A stretch of DNA of 64,000 nt from Drechslerella dactyloides (GCA_020064725.1 JAGTWJ010000017.1:1426001-1490000); one strand, 5' to 3'. Numbered from the stretch's first letter, positions 1 through 11,600 are shown. Made by a program: numbers and translations. Notes: generated by a model from the sequence alone, not told the origin.

Positions 1-209
1 ATATATCTTGATAAATACCAATCATGTCAGCCAATATGGCCAGACATACCTCCATGTCATACGCTATATCTAGGATCCATTGTTATATCAATATGCCAAC
101 TCAGGGTAGCGTTAAACGCCATGGCCTAGGGTATCTAAGTCACGATCGAGGCTCACTGCGTTTAAAACAAAGTAACAAAGCAACAAAAGGTATATCAGCG
201 GCTATCTTA

Positions 210-939
210 TTATATAATATACACGATGTAATCAAATTGCATTAGCACTGGAGTAGGGAACAAGAATCCACCAGCCGCTGCCGAGAAACTAACTTGATCG
301 ACGCCAGAGAAGCTGTCTGGGAACGCCGCTGATGCGAACGTCTGCGCTGAAAGTTCTGGAGACTCGCAGTCAGTATTGATACTTGCTTACGTTTCCAGAG
401 AGACGATAGAGTAAACGTGAGGAAGAGTGAATATACCTATCGCACCGAACGATAACGTAGTTGTAGCGACCACTGCGCCTCCCCTCAGTCCAGTTGCGGT
501 AATTGTGCAAGTAGAGGCCCTGCTCAAGCTCTGAGAAAAGCAGGCAAAGTCCACCGATTGCGGCGTAAAGGTTCCGCCTGATTTCAACCGCCATGTAGGC
601 CGCACTCCAGCTACATTAGCACCGATCCAGCCGCCACCGTTGATGTTTATGTTCGGAACTTGCTCTGGCCGATAATAGTAGAGATCTGTGTATTTCATCC
701 AGCCACGATCTGCATTGACCGGTGTCCCAGGCTGGATCGTAAAACCATCTTGCTCGAACTAATCCATGTGTGAGAGAAGTCAGACTTTGCATAGGAATTT
801 TGGCCGTAAGGGCATATAAAGTTGACAGTGAACAAGATTTTGTGATTTTGGAGCTTACGGAATCAATATAAAGTTCTGCTGAGCTAAGATCCAGCAAAAG
901 AACACTTAGGAAGAGAAAGATGGTTGCGAATGAAAACAT
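210..939 (-). CDS. small secreted protein, three exons, function unknown
   Basis: Predicted exons on the minus strand are 939-859, 758-437 and 355-210, giving 182 residues. Introns of 100 and 81 nt have GT-AG ends (donors GTAAGC and GTATAT) and keep the frame. Exon 1 encodes a clear signal peptide: MFSFATIFLFLSVLLLDLSS is hydrophobic and ends near Ser-Ala. The mature part is rich in Gly, Ser, Thr and aromatic residues and ends with a segment reading FPDSFSGVDQVSFSAAAGGF. That arrangement (short N-terminal acidic/aromatic strand, 'F-x-G-V-D-x-V-x-F-S' near the end) recalls a common fungal secreted beta-sandwich-like family of unknown role. This resemblance is from memory and is only suggestive. 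Few cysteines are present, so it is not a typical cysteine-rich effector. The gene is probably real because all three exons splice in frame into one sensible protein. Function is not assignable. Confidence 0.6.
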
Positions 940-1476
940 CTTCTAACAGCGTATAAGTGTTACGAGGCGTATGTCAACCGGACTTTATTAAATGAAGAGG
1001 CGCCCGATACGAGAAATATTGAAATGAAAGACGCGAGGAAGATACGCGAGCAGGACGGTTCGTTATTAATTAGGTACAGGTGCACAAGACGAACAAGAAG
1101 CGCTCGTATTTATACATGTGCGCAGGAAACCCCTTATCCCAGCATCATGACTCTGGCAACCCGCGGATCCGCTCTCATATCACCTCTGGCACTCGGACGC
1201 CGTCGATCAATGCCAGAATCACTGTCCGTGCGACAGATCTCTCATGCAATGTTGTATAATTTTGGTTCGCCATTGGCTCGCTTGTCCGAGGTCGCTAGGA
1301 AAGGTTAAGACTTTCTCGCTTGGCGAGCGGAACCAGATTGCCATGCGCTGCCAATTTGACGATTACCAGTCCCGCAGTGTTCAGGCTGCTCACGCATATG
1401 CACATCTGCATCATAGTAAATTTCGAAAGTTGGAGCCTGGCGTTATGAGGATCTCTTTGCGACGATTCCGTAGAAT
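940..1476. other. intergenic, 537 bp
   Basis: This stretch lies between the start of the minus-strand secreted-protein gene and the plus-strand tRNA. The left part must hold the promoter of the secreted-protein gene. I see no convincing coding region, and the short ORFs here have no recognisable content. Confidence 0.5.
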
Positions 1477-1572
1477 GGGATTGTAGTTCAGGGGTAGAAC
1501 GTTTCATTCGCACTCGTCGAATATTTCAGCTGAATGTTGAAAAGGTCCTCGGTTCAATTCCGGGCAATTCCA
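1477..1572 (+). tRNA. tRNA-Ala (anticodon CGC), with intron
   Basis: A full cloverleaf can be drawn. The acceptor stem is GGGATTG (1477-1483) with CAATTCC (1565-1571) and discriminator A1572. The D stem is GTTC/GAAC (1486-1489 and 1497-1500). The anticodon stem is TTTCA (1502-1506) with TGAAA (1538-1542), and the T arm is CTCGG-TTCAATT-CCGGG (1548-1564). The third acceptor pair is G:U, the G3:U70 identity element of tRNA-Ala. The anticodon CGC (1509-1511) reads GCG. A 24-nt intron (1513-1536) sits one base 3' of the anticodon, the canonical position for nuclear tRNA introns. The mature length is 72 nt before CCA, and CCA is not encoded, as expected in eukaryotes. The agreement of anticodon and G3:U70 makes the isotype call strong. 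Confidence 0.9.
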
Positions 1573-1901
1573 TGATCTTTTGTTCCATACCGTTCTGATT
1601 AACGGTTCTTTTTTTTTTGGTCGACGCTATATCTCCTCCCTCATTCGGACTAAGTTACGTGTAATCCTTGAATACTCGATACGTATGCATGGATAAATAC
1701 CATTTCAGAGTAGCTCTTTGATTGGCTTTACGATCGTGTACACGGGGAGCTTTAATTGGTAGTCTCAACTTATAATCTGAAGTTGTATCAATATTGCTGG
1801 TCGAATCTAACAAAGAACTCAGGAATTGCTCGCTCGAGGTAAATAGTTGTACAGGATAAAAATAACCCACGTGTCTTTCGAAAATAGAAGACGGGCCGTT
1901 C
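1573..1901. other. intergenic, 329 bp
   Basis: Apart from the Pol III terminator T-runs, this gap holds the 3' flank of the large minus-strand gene ending at 1902. Nothing else is recognisable. Confidence 0.5.
1578..1618 (+). terminator. RNA polymerase III terminator region of tRNA-Ala
   Basis: A run of four T (1578-1581) lies five bases after the tRNA, enough for Pol III release. A stronger run of ten T (1609-1618) follows a small CCGTT/AACGG hairpin (1590-1605) and could serve as backup. Confidence 0.7.
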
Positions 1902-4322
1902 TCATGATCTCACAAACCGCGATAACCGAGAGCGGACCTGCTTGCTGAATCTGAGAAGTGGATCCTTAAGTTCCACAGACTTATCCGCTTTAGATGACTG
2001 GAATACCTGATCTCTCTTCTTGACCATCGGGGCTTCAGATTGAGGCTCCACTGTAGCTTCAGGCGGAGGCTCCGAGGTCGACTCCGAGGTCGACTCCGTT
2101 GAAGTTGCTTCAAGAGTACTCTCAGTCGCTGTAGGCAATTCTGTAAAAGTCGTAGCTGAAACAGGCTCGGGAGTTGGCTCAACCGTTTCAGCGTTTTCCG
2201 ACCCTGTCGCACTAGTTTCTTCGGGCTTGTCCAAGATGTACTCATGCCTCCAGCATCCTTCGTCATCTGGGTCGCAGCAATCTGGAAAGTCTCTGTCTCC
2301 GGGATGACAACAATATGGATCTTCGGCATCGCATTCTACATAGCAGTCTGACTCTGGCATCTTTGGGTCACAGGGTTCTTTGTCCGGTATGAATGATAGT
2401 CCCGGCACTGAAGGCATTGAAGTTTCAGTTGCATCTACGGGGGATGATTCACTGCTAGATTCTTCCGTGGTAGTTGCCTCAGGTGCTGACTGTTCCGTCG
2501 ACAGTGCTTCTGTTGACAACGCCTCCGTTGCAGTTGCTTCAGGCGATTCTGTTTCAGTCGATGATGACTCGGTTGACGATGCTTCCGCGGGATATGGCTC
2601 GACTGGTGTTGGTTCGGCCGGTGTCTGTTCGGTTGCTGTAGGCTCCGAGGTAGTCGGGATGACGCCAACAGTGGCTTCGCCTTCTGTAACATGGACTACA
2701 ACAGTGACGACTGCCAATGTTGTCTCTACAGGCGGCGGTGTCACTTCAGGGGGACTCTCCGTAGTCTCAGCATTCTCAGTTGACTGGTCTTCTTGATATT
2801 CTTCTTGCTGGGACTCTGGCTGCGATGCTTCGGTCTCCTCAGCCTGGTTTTCCTCAAGGGTAGCCTCAGAAGGCTCTGGATTTTGCGTCGGCTCTGGTAT
2901 GGCAGTTTCTTCAGACAGAGTCTGCTCGTTCTCTCCTTGCTCTTGGGTGTTCTGCGGGACGGGAGCACTTTCGGGTGCCGGGTTCTCAGTTGGAGTAGGA
3001 GGCTGGTCGGCTGCGGGTTGCGGTTCTGCTCCCTCGGCTTCGCCCCCCTCCGGCTGTTCTCCATTAGTGTTCTCTTCCGCTGATCGAGACCCTTCTGATG
3101 GGCTTGGTTGTTGCTCTTCAACGACTGTCTGAACGAAATTTTCGAATATGTTGACGATTGGCTGCTCCTGAGGTTGATCATGGGGCTCGCCTTCATCTTG
3201 AGCTTCGTTGCCCTCCCCACCCATCTGCGATTCTTGCTCTTGTTGTAATTCTTGTACCTGCTCTTGTATCTCGTCTAATCGCTGGTCTTGCTCGCGATCT
3301 TTCTCTCGTTCAGCTTCCTGCTCTCGCTCGGGCTCTTGGCCTTGCTCTTGCATGTCCTCCTCCTGCTGTTCGGATCCCTGCTCCTGCTCCTGCTCCTGAT
3401 TTTGTTCCACATATTGTGATGACTCCTGATCCTGGCTTTGTTGGAGCTCTTCCAGTTGTTCTTGGATCTCCTCGATTTCTTGTTCTAGCTCTTGTTCTGG
3501 CTCTTGTTCCGTAGTCTGATCTGACTCCTGCATCTGATTACTTGTGTCTGTTTGATAGACCTCCCCTCCCCCGGCGAAATCTTCACCAGCACCAGTTTCA
3601 CCCACTACAAAGAAATCCTCCTTTTCCAAAGACTCTCCAGACGATGATTCCTCAGTCAAGGGTATGTCGAGAACGGGCGTGGAATCTGTGGTCGTCTTCC
3701 TCCTTAGCATTAAGCGAAAACTCGCTGTAGCATCTAAGTTCAGTTCTTCATCATTCAACATGACCGACTCTGTGTTTTCGCCAATTCGATCTGCAACTTG
3801 GAGTTCTATAGGCTCCAAAAACTCGATACTCTCGATGGAGTCCGACTCATCATTGCTCTGAATCTGCTCGACTATCTCAACAACCTCCTCTGTACAGTGT
3901 TGGTCGTGGTACAGTATCACGCTTTCGAGCTCCAGCCCTCCTGTTCGGCTGCTGTTTGGGTCCGCTGCCGCATCCGCGAAGACTGTGGTAGACGAAGACG
4001 ACAGGCCGGGTGAGTACTCAACGTAATCAACCGTCGCTTTCCCTGGCTGCTGAGATTTCAGCGTATTGCAATTACCGTTCCAGCCAGGAGCATAGTCTGA
4101 GTAGCCGTACGAAGTACCGTCGGAAAAGTAAAAAATCAAAGCCTGAGCTGTATCTTCAGGGTTGCCATCTGAGGCCGTATCTAATGTCGTATCCGGTATC
4201 GCGTCCGAACCCGTATCTAAAACTGCATCGGGGATCACGAGCTGAGCGGCCCCGAGTTGCATTAGAGCTAGCAGGATCGCCGCTGCCACGCTGGGGCGTG
4301 TCTGCGGCATTATCGTTCTCAT
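1902..4322 (-). CDS. large secreted, disordered Glu/Gln- and Ser/Thr/Pro-rich protein
   Basis: A single uninterrupted frame of 806 residues. Residues 1-26 form a signal peptide (hydrophobic AAAILLALMQL followed by GAA-Q). A second Met at position 5 is an equally good start. Residues about 55-150 look foldable and hold two cysteines, near 84 and 143. Residues about 260-385 are an extreme Glu/Gln tract (EQEQEQ-type repeats, coiled-coil-like). Residues about 390-640 are Pro/Ser/Thr/Glu-rich and mucin-like, likely heavily O-glycosylated if secreted. Residues about 650-690 carry eight cysteines, including CC pairs, amid Asp and Pro. A second STE-rich stretch follows, and the C-terminus is basic. 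No GPI signal is evident. I do not recognise the family. Low-complexity composition throws long spurious ORFs onto the opposite strand. A cell-surface or extracellular-matrix role is only an inference. Confidence 0.8.
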   Translation of the reverse strand: MRTIMPQTRPSVAAAILLALMQLGAAQLVIPDAVLDTGSDAIPDTTLDTASDGNPEDTAQALIFYFSDGTSYGYSDYAPGWNGNCNTLKSQQPGKATVDYVEYSPGLSSSSTTVFADAAADPNSSRTGGLELESVILYHDQHCTEEVVEIVEQIQSNDESDSIESIEFLEPIELQVADRIGENTESVMLNDEELNLDATASFRLMLRRKTTTDSTPVLDIPLTEESSSGESLEKEDFFVVGETGAGEDFAGGGEVYQTDTSNQMQESDQTTEQEPEQELEQEIEEIQEQLEELQQSQDQESSQYVEQNQEQEQEQGSEQQEEDMQEQGQEPEREQEAEREKDREQDQRLDEIQEQVQELQQEQESQMGGEGNEAQDEGEPHDQPQEQPIVNIFENFVQTVVEEQQPSPSEGSRSAEENTNGEQPEGGEAEGAEPQPAADQPPTPTENPAPESAPVPQNTQEQGENEQTLSEETAIPEPTQNPEPSEATLEENQAEETEASQPESQQEEYQEDQSTENAETTESPPEVTPPPVETTLAVVTVVVHVTEGEATVGVIPTTSEPTATEQTPAEPTPVEPYPAEASSTESSSTETESPEATATEALSTEALSTEQSAPEATTTEESSSESSPVDATETSMPSVPGLSFIPDKEPCDPKMPESDCYVECDAEDPYCCHPGDRDFPDCCDPDDEGCWRHEYILDKPEETSATGSENAETVEPTPEPVSATTFTELPTATESTLEATSTESTSESTSEPPPEATVEPQSEAPMVKKRDQVFQSSKADKSVELKDPLLRFSKQVRSRLSRFVRS

Positions 4323-5361
4323 AAGGCTGAGTGGCGCTGCTTAATGCGCCGCCGCGCTCCAGGTGTACTCAATTGCAAGGATTATGCAATTTGCTGCGCG
4401 TGCTTCGACCTTGTGAGGTTGGTGATTTTGCTCAAAATGCTCATAGGTCAGCCTCGTAGGGATTTTCCTGGCAGGCTGTCTATATATTCAGCTTGTTTTG
4501 CTGAGTTTTGCTGAGTTTGTATGCACCGCTCATAGTGAATGACGAGTTGGCCCGTGGTGCGTGGTTTGAGCGTGTTATTCGGTAGCGAACAGGACGTTGA
4601 GAATCTTCAAGTCAGTTTTTATATATAAGATTTATGGTAACGAACATTAGCATTAGATAGGTGTAGACATGGCTATGGCATGGAAGATTAGTTTTAAAGA
4701 TCTCAAATGTCGCTATATACCCCTCGCGGGACCTAACTAGTGTGGGCGTCTAAGCTTTCAAATTGTTTGCGGAAGGAATATGAGTTGCCGACACCTTTTT
4801 TTCTTGGTCGACGCACCAAGAAATACGTGAACTCCGACATTTTCCGACCGAAAATATGGATTTTGAGTACGCCGTACGTACATATTGATACCGAGGCATG
4901 CTCCACCTCAGAGTAAGTACTGTATTTCATAAATGCATGTTCAGCCGCAAGCTTGATATGTGCACGCTGTATATGTTATATATGTCACAACGAGACTGTT
5001 CACTAGATCCCCCAACTTATTTCCTAGCTGAGCCAAGTTGAGATCGTAATGCCGTCTCTGAGCACACAGGGCCCTCTCGGCACTTTGCACTGCATACATA
5101 TACAATATTCATTTAAACTGGCATGAGGGTCTACGCCCCCCGCAGGCTACATGATCATACGATGGTGCAAAAATCCTATGTCCAAAATGCAACATGGATA
5201 ATGTGTTGCCAATGTTGTCGACAAACATTCCTCTTTGGGTCATTCTACCTCGATTGACCACATTTCAATAGCCCGACCAACATCACGTCCCACCTTCGCC
5301 TACTGCCAGCAGCTTCACCACCACCAGACACTACACCCTCACGACTGCCAAACCACCCAAG
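4323..5361. other. divergent intergenic region, 1.04 kb
   Basis: This region separates two divergently transcribed genes, so it must hold both promoters: the minus-strand secreted protein (TATA-like element at 4480-4486) and the plus-strand SEC11. C-rich, CA-rich sequence just before 5362 is typical of a fungal 5' leader. No gene is seen. Confidence 0.5.
4480..4486 (-). promoter_or_regulatory. TATA-like element
   Basis: TATATAG on the minus strand, about 158 bp upstream of the ATG at 4322 of the large secreted protein. Spacing is plausible for a fungal core promoter with a 100-nt leader, but no start site is known. Confidence 0.4.
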
Positions 5362-6001
5362 ATGCTCGCCGCGTTATCCGCCTACCAGCCGCGCCAGCTG
5401 CTGGCGCAGGTCCTCAACTTTGGCCTGATCCTCTCGACTGCATTTATGATGTGGAAGTCCCTCTCGCTCGTCACGAATTCGCCGTCGCCGATTGTCGTTG
5501 TGCTTTCCGGGTCGATGGAGCCGGCGTTCCAGCGGGGTGACTTGTTGTTCCTGTGGAACAGAGGAACGGACACACAAGTTGGCGAGATTGTCGTGTACAA
5601 CATTGACGGGAAGCCGATTCCGATTGTTCACCGCGTTCTAAGGCGACATGTCAGCCGGTATGTCCTTGCACATCTAACCTTTATATATACACCTCTTCGA
5701 GGCGCATTCGCAAAGACTTACTGACTTGATTATTGTCTGCAGACCACCAGCAAAAGTTTCGAAGACACGGAATTACCCACCTCTCAAGCTGCTCACCAAG
5801 GGCGACGCCAACCCGCAGGACGATGTGCTCCTCTACGCACCGGGTCAGCAATACATTGACCGCGAGAAAGAGGTGATTGGGAGCGTGAAGGCGTACGTGC
5901 CATTCGTCGGGTACGTCACCATCCTGCTGTCGGAGCATCCAATGGTGAAAACAGTGGTTTTGGGCATTATGGGACTGTTTGTAATACTGCAACGAGAGTA
6001 G
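5362..6001 (+). CDS. SEC11: signal peptidase complex catalytic subunit Sec11
   Basis: Exons 5362-5657 and 5743-6001 give 184 residues; the 85-nt intron has donor GTATGT and acceptor GCAG. It is the serine protease of the ER signal peptidase complex, which cleaves signal peptides from secretory proteins. Visible features: an N-terminal membrane segment (about 15-33), the catalytic motif SGSMEPAF with Ser51, His90 in PIVHR (eukaryotic Sec11 uses a Ser-His-Asp arrangement), the conserved KGDANPQDD segment (119-126) with candidate Asp residues, and a C-terminal hydrophobic segment (about 160-181) ending QRE. Length matches fungal Sec11. The start is favoured because residues 1-30 match the usual short cytosolic tail. 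It is convergent with RRP3, 274 bp away. Confidence 0.96.
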
Positions 6002-6275
6002 TCGTCGGTAGGGAGAGAGGTCTTAGCATACTTTGCGAGCATGCAAGTGCATAGCTTTGTTTTTTGGAGGGTGGGTGTATTTTTACCATAGCACTGGAAC
6101 ATATGGGATTGTAGTCTCCCCGTCCTACAAGTCATGCCCTCAAAGCTCATGAATTTTTGGTAAATGAGCGGTCGCATGGATAGTAGTCTATTTTTTATGG
6201 GTATCAAGCTCCAAATTCGCCACGGTTTGGCATCTAACTCCGGACATCGAAGCCCGCTAAATGACTCTCCCTCAT

Positions 6276-7946
6276 CTAAACCTCCTCTTTATCCATGTCA
6301 TCCCTCTTTCCACCTTTCCCGGTCCTCATCTTCCGTCCGACACCTTTCTCTTTCTTCTTCTCTTGCCACTCCTTTACCTCTTTGATGGCTTGCCGCTGCG
6401 CCTCGCCCACGCTTTCTGCCAACAAGCTCACCCCGCCTTTATCCACATCCAGCGAATCTAGCTGCTTGCCCAGAGCCTTTTCAATCCTTGTAAACTCCTC
6501 AATATCATATTGCGTGACCAGGTTAACGCACACGCCGCTCCTGCCCGCCCGCGCTGTCCGACCGACTCGGTGAATATATGTCTTCGAGTCGCCCGCAATA
6601 TCATAGTTCACAACCAGGTCCACGGTTGGTATATCCAACCCTCTGGCCGCCACATCCGTCGCCACAAGTATATTTCTGCTCCCTGCCTTGAATTTGTTCA
6701 ATGCGCCTAACCGCCCTGTCTGACTGAGCTGGCCGTGTAGTGGTATCGCCATACAGCCTAGTAGCCGCAACAGGATGCTGATACGCTGCGCGTCCATGAT
6801 GGTGCGCGTGAATATTATCATAGTCTTCCCCGCATACCGTTCCGCAACGAGATAGACCAGATAGACATCCTTATCCTTCTGCGGCATCAGTATGAAATAC
6901 TGGAGTAGCGACTTCACCGTCTGGTATTTCGACGAGACGGCGACGCGGACCGGGTTGGTAAGCGACATGCGCTGCAATCGCTCGACTTTATCCGTCATGG
7001 TTGCCGAAAAGAGGTATGTGTGCCGCTGCGTCGTAGGGAGGACCTTTAGGATCTTTTCGATAATCGGCCCGAAATCGAGGTCCAGCAGTCGATCGGCCTC
7101 GTCCATCACGAGGTATTTGAGAGAGCGGAGGGAGAAGCCCTTGGTGTTTTCGAGATGGTCGAGCAGCCGGCCCGGTGTCGCGACGATTATGTGTGGTCTT
7201 TTCGAGAGCGCAATAGCCTGTGGCATCATGTCCATGCCGCCGACGATAACGCAAGTTTTCACACCGAGCGAACCGCCTAGGGCTTCGGTTTGCTCGCCGA
7301 TTTGGAAGGCCAGTTCGCGGGTCGGCGCGAGAACGCAGGCAAAGAGTGTTGAGTGAGGTGAATGGTAGAGCGCTTGGAGAATGGGGAGGGCGAAGGCCGC
7401 CGTCTTGCCGGAGCCGGTCTCTGCAAGGCCAATAAGGTCTTTACCCGCGAGAGCGAGGGGTATGGATTCCTGCTGGATGGGTGTCGGCTTGTGGAATTTG
7501 AGGGCTTCGAGGGTCTCGCAGAGCTGATCGATAATACCCTGTGAAGCATGTTAGCAGCGTATAGCAGCAGGGTAGCACATCGTGGAGGAGCCTACCAATT
7601 CCTTGAACGATTTTTCTGCCTCTTCTGCTTCTCCCTCTGCCGTTGGGGCAGCTACAGTAGGTTCAGCATCTGTACCATCTCTCTCTTCTTCGCCATCAGT
7701 CTCCTCTGGCGACGGTTTCCTCCGCTTCTTGACATCTCCATCGCTTCCGCTTGAACTTTTTCCCGGTTTGCTTGGAGCCGTCTGAGTCTGAGTCGCATGT
7801 GTGTTCTTCTTGATGGAAGCGACAAGGTCCACCAGAGACGGCTGTGATGGTGACGCAAGCTCGTCCTCGCCGGATGGCCTTGAGATCTTTCGCTTCTTCG
7901 CCTTATGCGCTCTATCGCGGTCCATGTTTAGGCTGGCGTTCTTCAA
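6276..7946 (-). CDS. RRP3: ATP-dependent rRNA helicase Rrp3 (DEAD box)
   Basis: Exons 7946-7596 and 7538-6276 give 537 residues, with one 57-nt intron. This nucleolar DEAD-box helicase (human DDX47) acts in 35S pre-rRNA processing toward 18S rRNA and the 40S subunit. The N-terminal 115 residues are charged and low-complexity with Lys/Arg clusters that could act as nuclear signals. The helicase core follows: Q motif region (about 118-140), Walker A AETGSGKT (156-163), PTREL, DEAD (263-266), SAT, IIFTRT, ATDVAARGLD and HRVGRTARAG. The combination IPLHGQLSQ and LVTQYDIE is characteristic of the Rrp3/DDX47 group rather than other DEAD-box families. The C-terminus is Lys/Arg-rich. Translation could begin at Met1 or Met8 (7925); the longer form is given. 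Confidence 0.95.
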
Positions 7947-8635
7947 GATAGCGTAGAGGTGGTACGTTATGCAGAATTTCGCAGGTAGTTGTCGATGTTG
8001 TCGCGCGAGAAAGCAGAGACAGTTGAAGTGCTAAAAATTTAAAAAATCCAAGCTGTACGGATAGAATGCCAAGGCCGCCGCACGGCTGCAACGCACAACG
8101 CGCAGAACACTATCACGAGGTTACGCGTCCAGCATCTACGGCTTCAACAAGATGGTATAGCAGAGGGTAATTGCGCGAAGACGTGTCTACGAGCATAATC
8201 GTAGGTAAATTAAATATTAAGGTACTAAATCTGCCAATTATATATAACCATGGCATGCGAGCGGCTCCAGCTCAGCCGGAGCCACCGAACTAACTAAGGA
8301 CGGCCGAACTTTTCAAGTCTCAACCGGGTATCATCGTGGTCGTATGTTATCGCTAAATCGCAAAAGCTGCATGCAAAACGATCGAAAAATCTGAGGCAAG
8401 GAAATCCACTCCGCATCATCCCACATGCAGAAACTCCAGGGAACAAAACGACCAATGCGTGATGGCATGCTATGCAAAGACAAAAATGTGAGTAATAAAG
8501 AGAGATAGAAGCGGATATACGCAGGCAGATTATTAGTACTAATATTTTGGCGTCAAGACGTCATCAATCTCATCAAGGAGAAACGTAAGAAAGTAAAAAA
8601 AAAAGCTGTCGTCAACATATTCGTTCATGACCCGA
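7947..8635. other. intergenic, 689 bp
   Basis: Holds the RRP3 promoter on its left side and the 3' flank of the C2H2 gene on its right side. An A-rich run lies near 8596-8605. No gene is recognised. Confidence 0.5.
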
Positions 8636-11600
8636 TTAACGACCGCCATGGTCTTTTCGCATATGCGTCCGCAGGTTCCCTTGCCCTCGCGGTCCGTAGA
8701 ACACACGATCGCAGCCGACATTCTCGCAATGGTAGCTAGCCTCTCGAATCGCCGCGTTACCATGCTTTGTGCGTTTATGCCGACTCAAGTTGCTCGAGGT
8801 CGACGCAAACTCTTCGCAGCCAGGGACATCACAGTAGAGCCTCTTCCCTGTTGTGGTGACCTTTCTCCTCCGGGCAGGGAATGACGTTGCTCCATCGCCC
8901 TCAAGATACTTTCTTTTCTTTGACTTTGCGGGCTGGCTACCTCGACCGTTCGACGTTGATGGCATCATGGGCGTTGGGGACATTGAGTCCTCGGCCTCGG
9001 CCATGTAAGCATTCGCCGGTGATGGTGCGATCATGGTTGGCGCGGGTACAGGACGCGGATACGAAAAATAGTCGCTGCTGAAGCCTGCGTCGTTGCGGAG
9101 GTTCGGGTTGATATAGATCTCGTCTGGTGTGACATTGTTGGAGTTTGGATTGCTGAAGCTAGTCTCACTGCCCGGCAGCCCAAGTGGCGAGCTCTCGAAT
9201 ATGCTATCATTGTTCGGAGAGCTCGATGAGGCGGTGCTATTTGCTGGTGAATCTTCTTGGATTATCAGATGCCTCAGCTTGGCTGAGGCTGGTAATGTGT
9301 CAATTGCACACATACCGACCTTGAGAGGCGATGCGACATCCATTTCATCGGTGACTGGAGGCAAAAGCGGGTCAAGCGTGTTGTCTGGCTGTGTAATTTC
9401 AAGTGTGGAAGGCTGACAGTCGACATCCTCCATGACGGTATCCCTGGGCTGCTGAGCTGAAGCTGAGGTTCCAGGTTGTTCAAGCAGTCTTCCGGAGAAC
9501 CACCGGCCTTCTCTGTGGAATCGCTCATCCACATACTGTAGGCTGTACTCCGCCTCGCCTTCGCCCCTGCACGCTGCCCACAGATTGTCAGGCACAAAAG
9601 TAGCGCACGAATTGCAATGCCAGACAATGGCATACACAAACGCGCAGAACTCCTCCTGTGTTCGCCTGCGAACACGTGCAAGGTCGACCATACAGTTCTC
9701 AAATTCCCGGATGGTGCGAATGTATCCCTGTTTGAGCAGAGATACTGCAGAGGAAGTCACGGTTTCCACACTGCCGTACTGGGTGCCGTTGAGATGGGCG
9801 ACGACGTCCCGCTGGAGATGAGCTACGAGTTGTTTTGCTGCGGCGTCCGCGCCACGATCTCTGAACTTAACTCTTTTCTTGAAGCTGGAGGCTAAGGATG
9901 AACACACGCCACCACATAGGTATGCGAATATGACCCCTGTACCCTTGAGTTCTGCGAGACAGTTAGCATATCGCTTTGTTGAGAGACCAGTCGATTGAAC
10001 TTACCTTTCAAAAACCGGACCACGATGGCGAAGACGCCGCATCCAACAACATCTTCCCACGAGGACAGCGGACTGATCTTAGACGGCGTTGATGTCAATG
10101 TTTCCAAGGGTGCCACTACCGTCCCCATTCCAGTTCCAATACTCAGAAGCTTCGGGTCGATAGTCATATCCATGACCATACCTCCCGGGTCTGGAGAGCA
10201 GTGGTTGCGCATGAAGTCTTTGAGCCCTTCAACCTCGACACCCGAGTAACCGACTTTATTCAGCGCTTCGTTGCCGTCCCATGTCTCGATCCATTTCAGT
10301 GCGTACTCAAGCTCCTCCCACATGACGTTTGCGATCTCGTCAAAGATGTCCCGTTCGCTGGGCATCCCAGCTATCTCGGCAAACGCGGGAAGGCAAGACC
10401 TAAGTACCGAAAGACCAGCTTGGAACTCGAACTCGTTTGACTTTTCAGGTGATGAAGACTCAGACTGGGAGATAGCATAGGCAACGTGCAGGAAGCAGTA
10501 TACCATTTTTAAAGATCTTGGCACTTCCTCGGCGAGAATCATGTCAACGACGGCCATGCCAACGTCGACTATATTCTCAACGCTTCCAAGTGATGCCACG
10601 AACCCCTTGAACTCCTTGGACGCCTGTGGTCTCCTCGTTCCTGCAAGGAGTTTGTCATAGGCTTTGTTGGCGGCTGTTAGAAATTTGGTGTTCATTGCGG
10701 CCAGCCTTACTCTTGATAGCTCCTCCACCTCCGGATTTCGAATCTCAAGATGCACAGGGTCAGCAATAGCAGGGCTCGGCGCAGCAGAACTGGCGCTGGG
10801 GTCACCCTCCACTTGGAATTGATACTCGGCCGCCCGTTCCTTCCCTTTCCTCGAGCTTTCCGCTTTTGCAGAGATGTTGGCAGTATCAGGTTGAGCCGAG
10901 GTAAATCTCAGATTCTCAGGGTGAGAATGAAGCTTTATCAGCGGGAGGATGTCTGGATTTACCGGGGCATCCTTTGCTATCGTTGGTCGGTTGGCTGAGA
11001 CTTGAGGAACAGGTCCGAGGTCTCCCAAGATCCGCTCGAGGAAGTGTTCGTCCTCTTTGGCGATCCTGTTGCTTGATCGTGCAAAATCTGAGCTGTTACT
11101 CGAGCTCGTGGTAGCGTGATTCACGGATGCATTCAAGTCCTGATATGATATTGGCGTATTACCTGGTTGAATATCATCGTTCATCTTGAGGGCGGTCGCA
11201 AAGCCATGCCAAAGCTGCTTGAACTCAGAAGATCTGACTTCCTCGGAAACCTTGGCGGCAGTCGGCCCCACGTTGTCAAGTTTCTCCGGAGCCAAAGGGG
11301 CAACCGGGAAGCCATCAAGCCCAACGCCGTCGAACATTTCAAAGTCGGCGGCGAAGCCAAGGCAGCTAAAGCAGTCGCAGCTGTCGCCTTCTTTCACCAA
11401 TTCAGGTGGATTGAACCGTGTGCAATGCCGCCGGTCCGTTCTCAACGGACGGAGCATCTTATCGTGTTCTATCTCCATATGCTGATATCTCTCTTCGTTC
11501 GTAGAGAAGCACATGTTGCAACCGAATGCTAAACACTCATAGCCATTGCCACTACTAGCTCTGCCCCACTGTGGTGGCGGTAGATTGTTCTTGCGACTGG

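Noticed and set aside
2380..3514. Long plus-strand ORFs opposite the EQ-rich gene
   Set aside because: They are shadows of the low-complexity coding repeats on the minus strand (poly-Ser/Cys/Leu readings).
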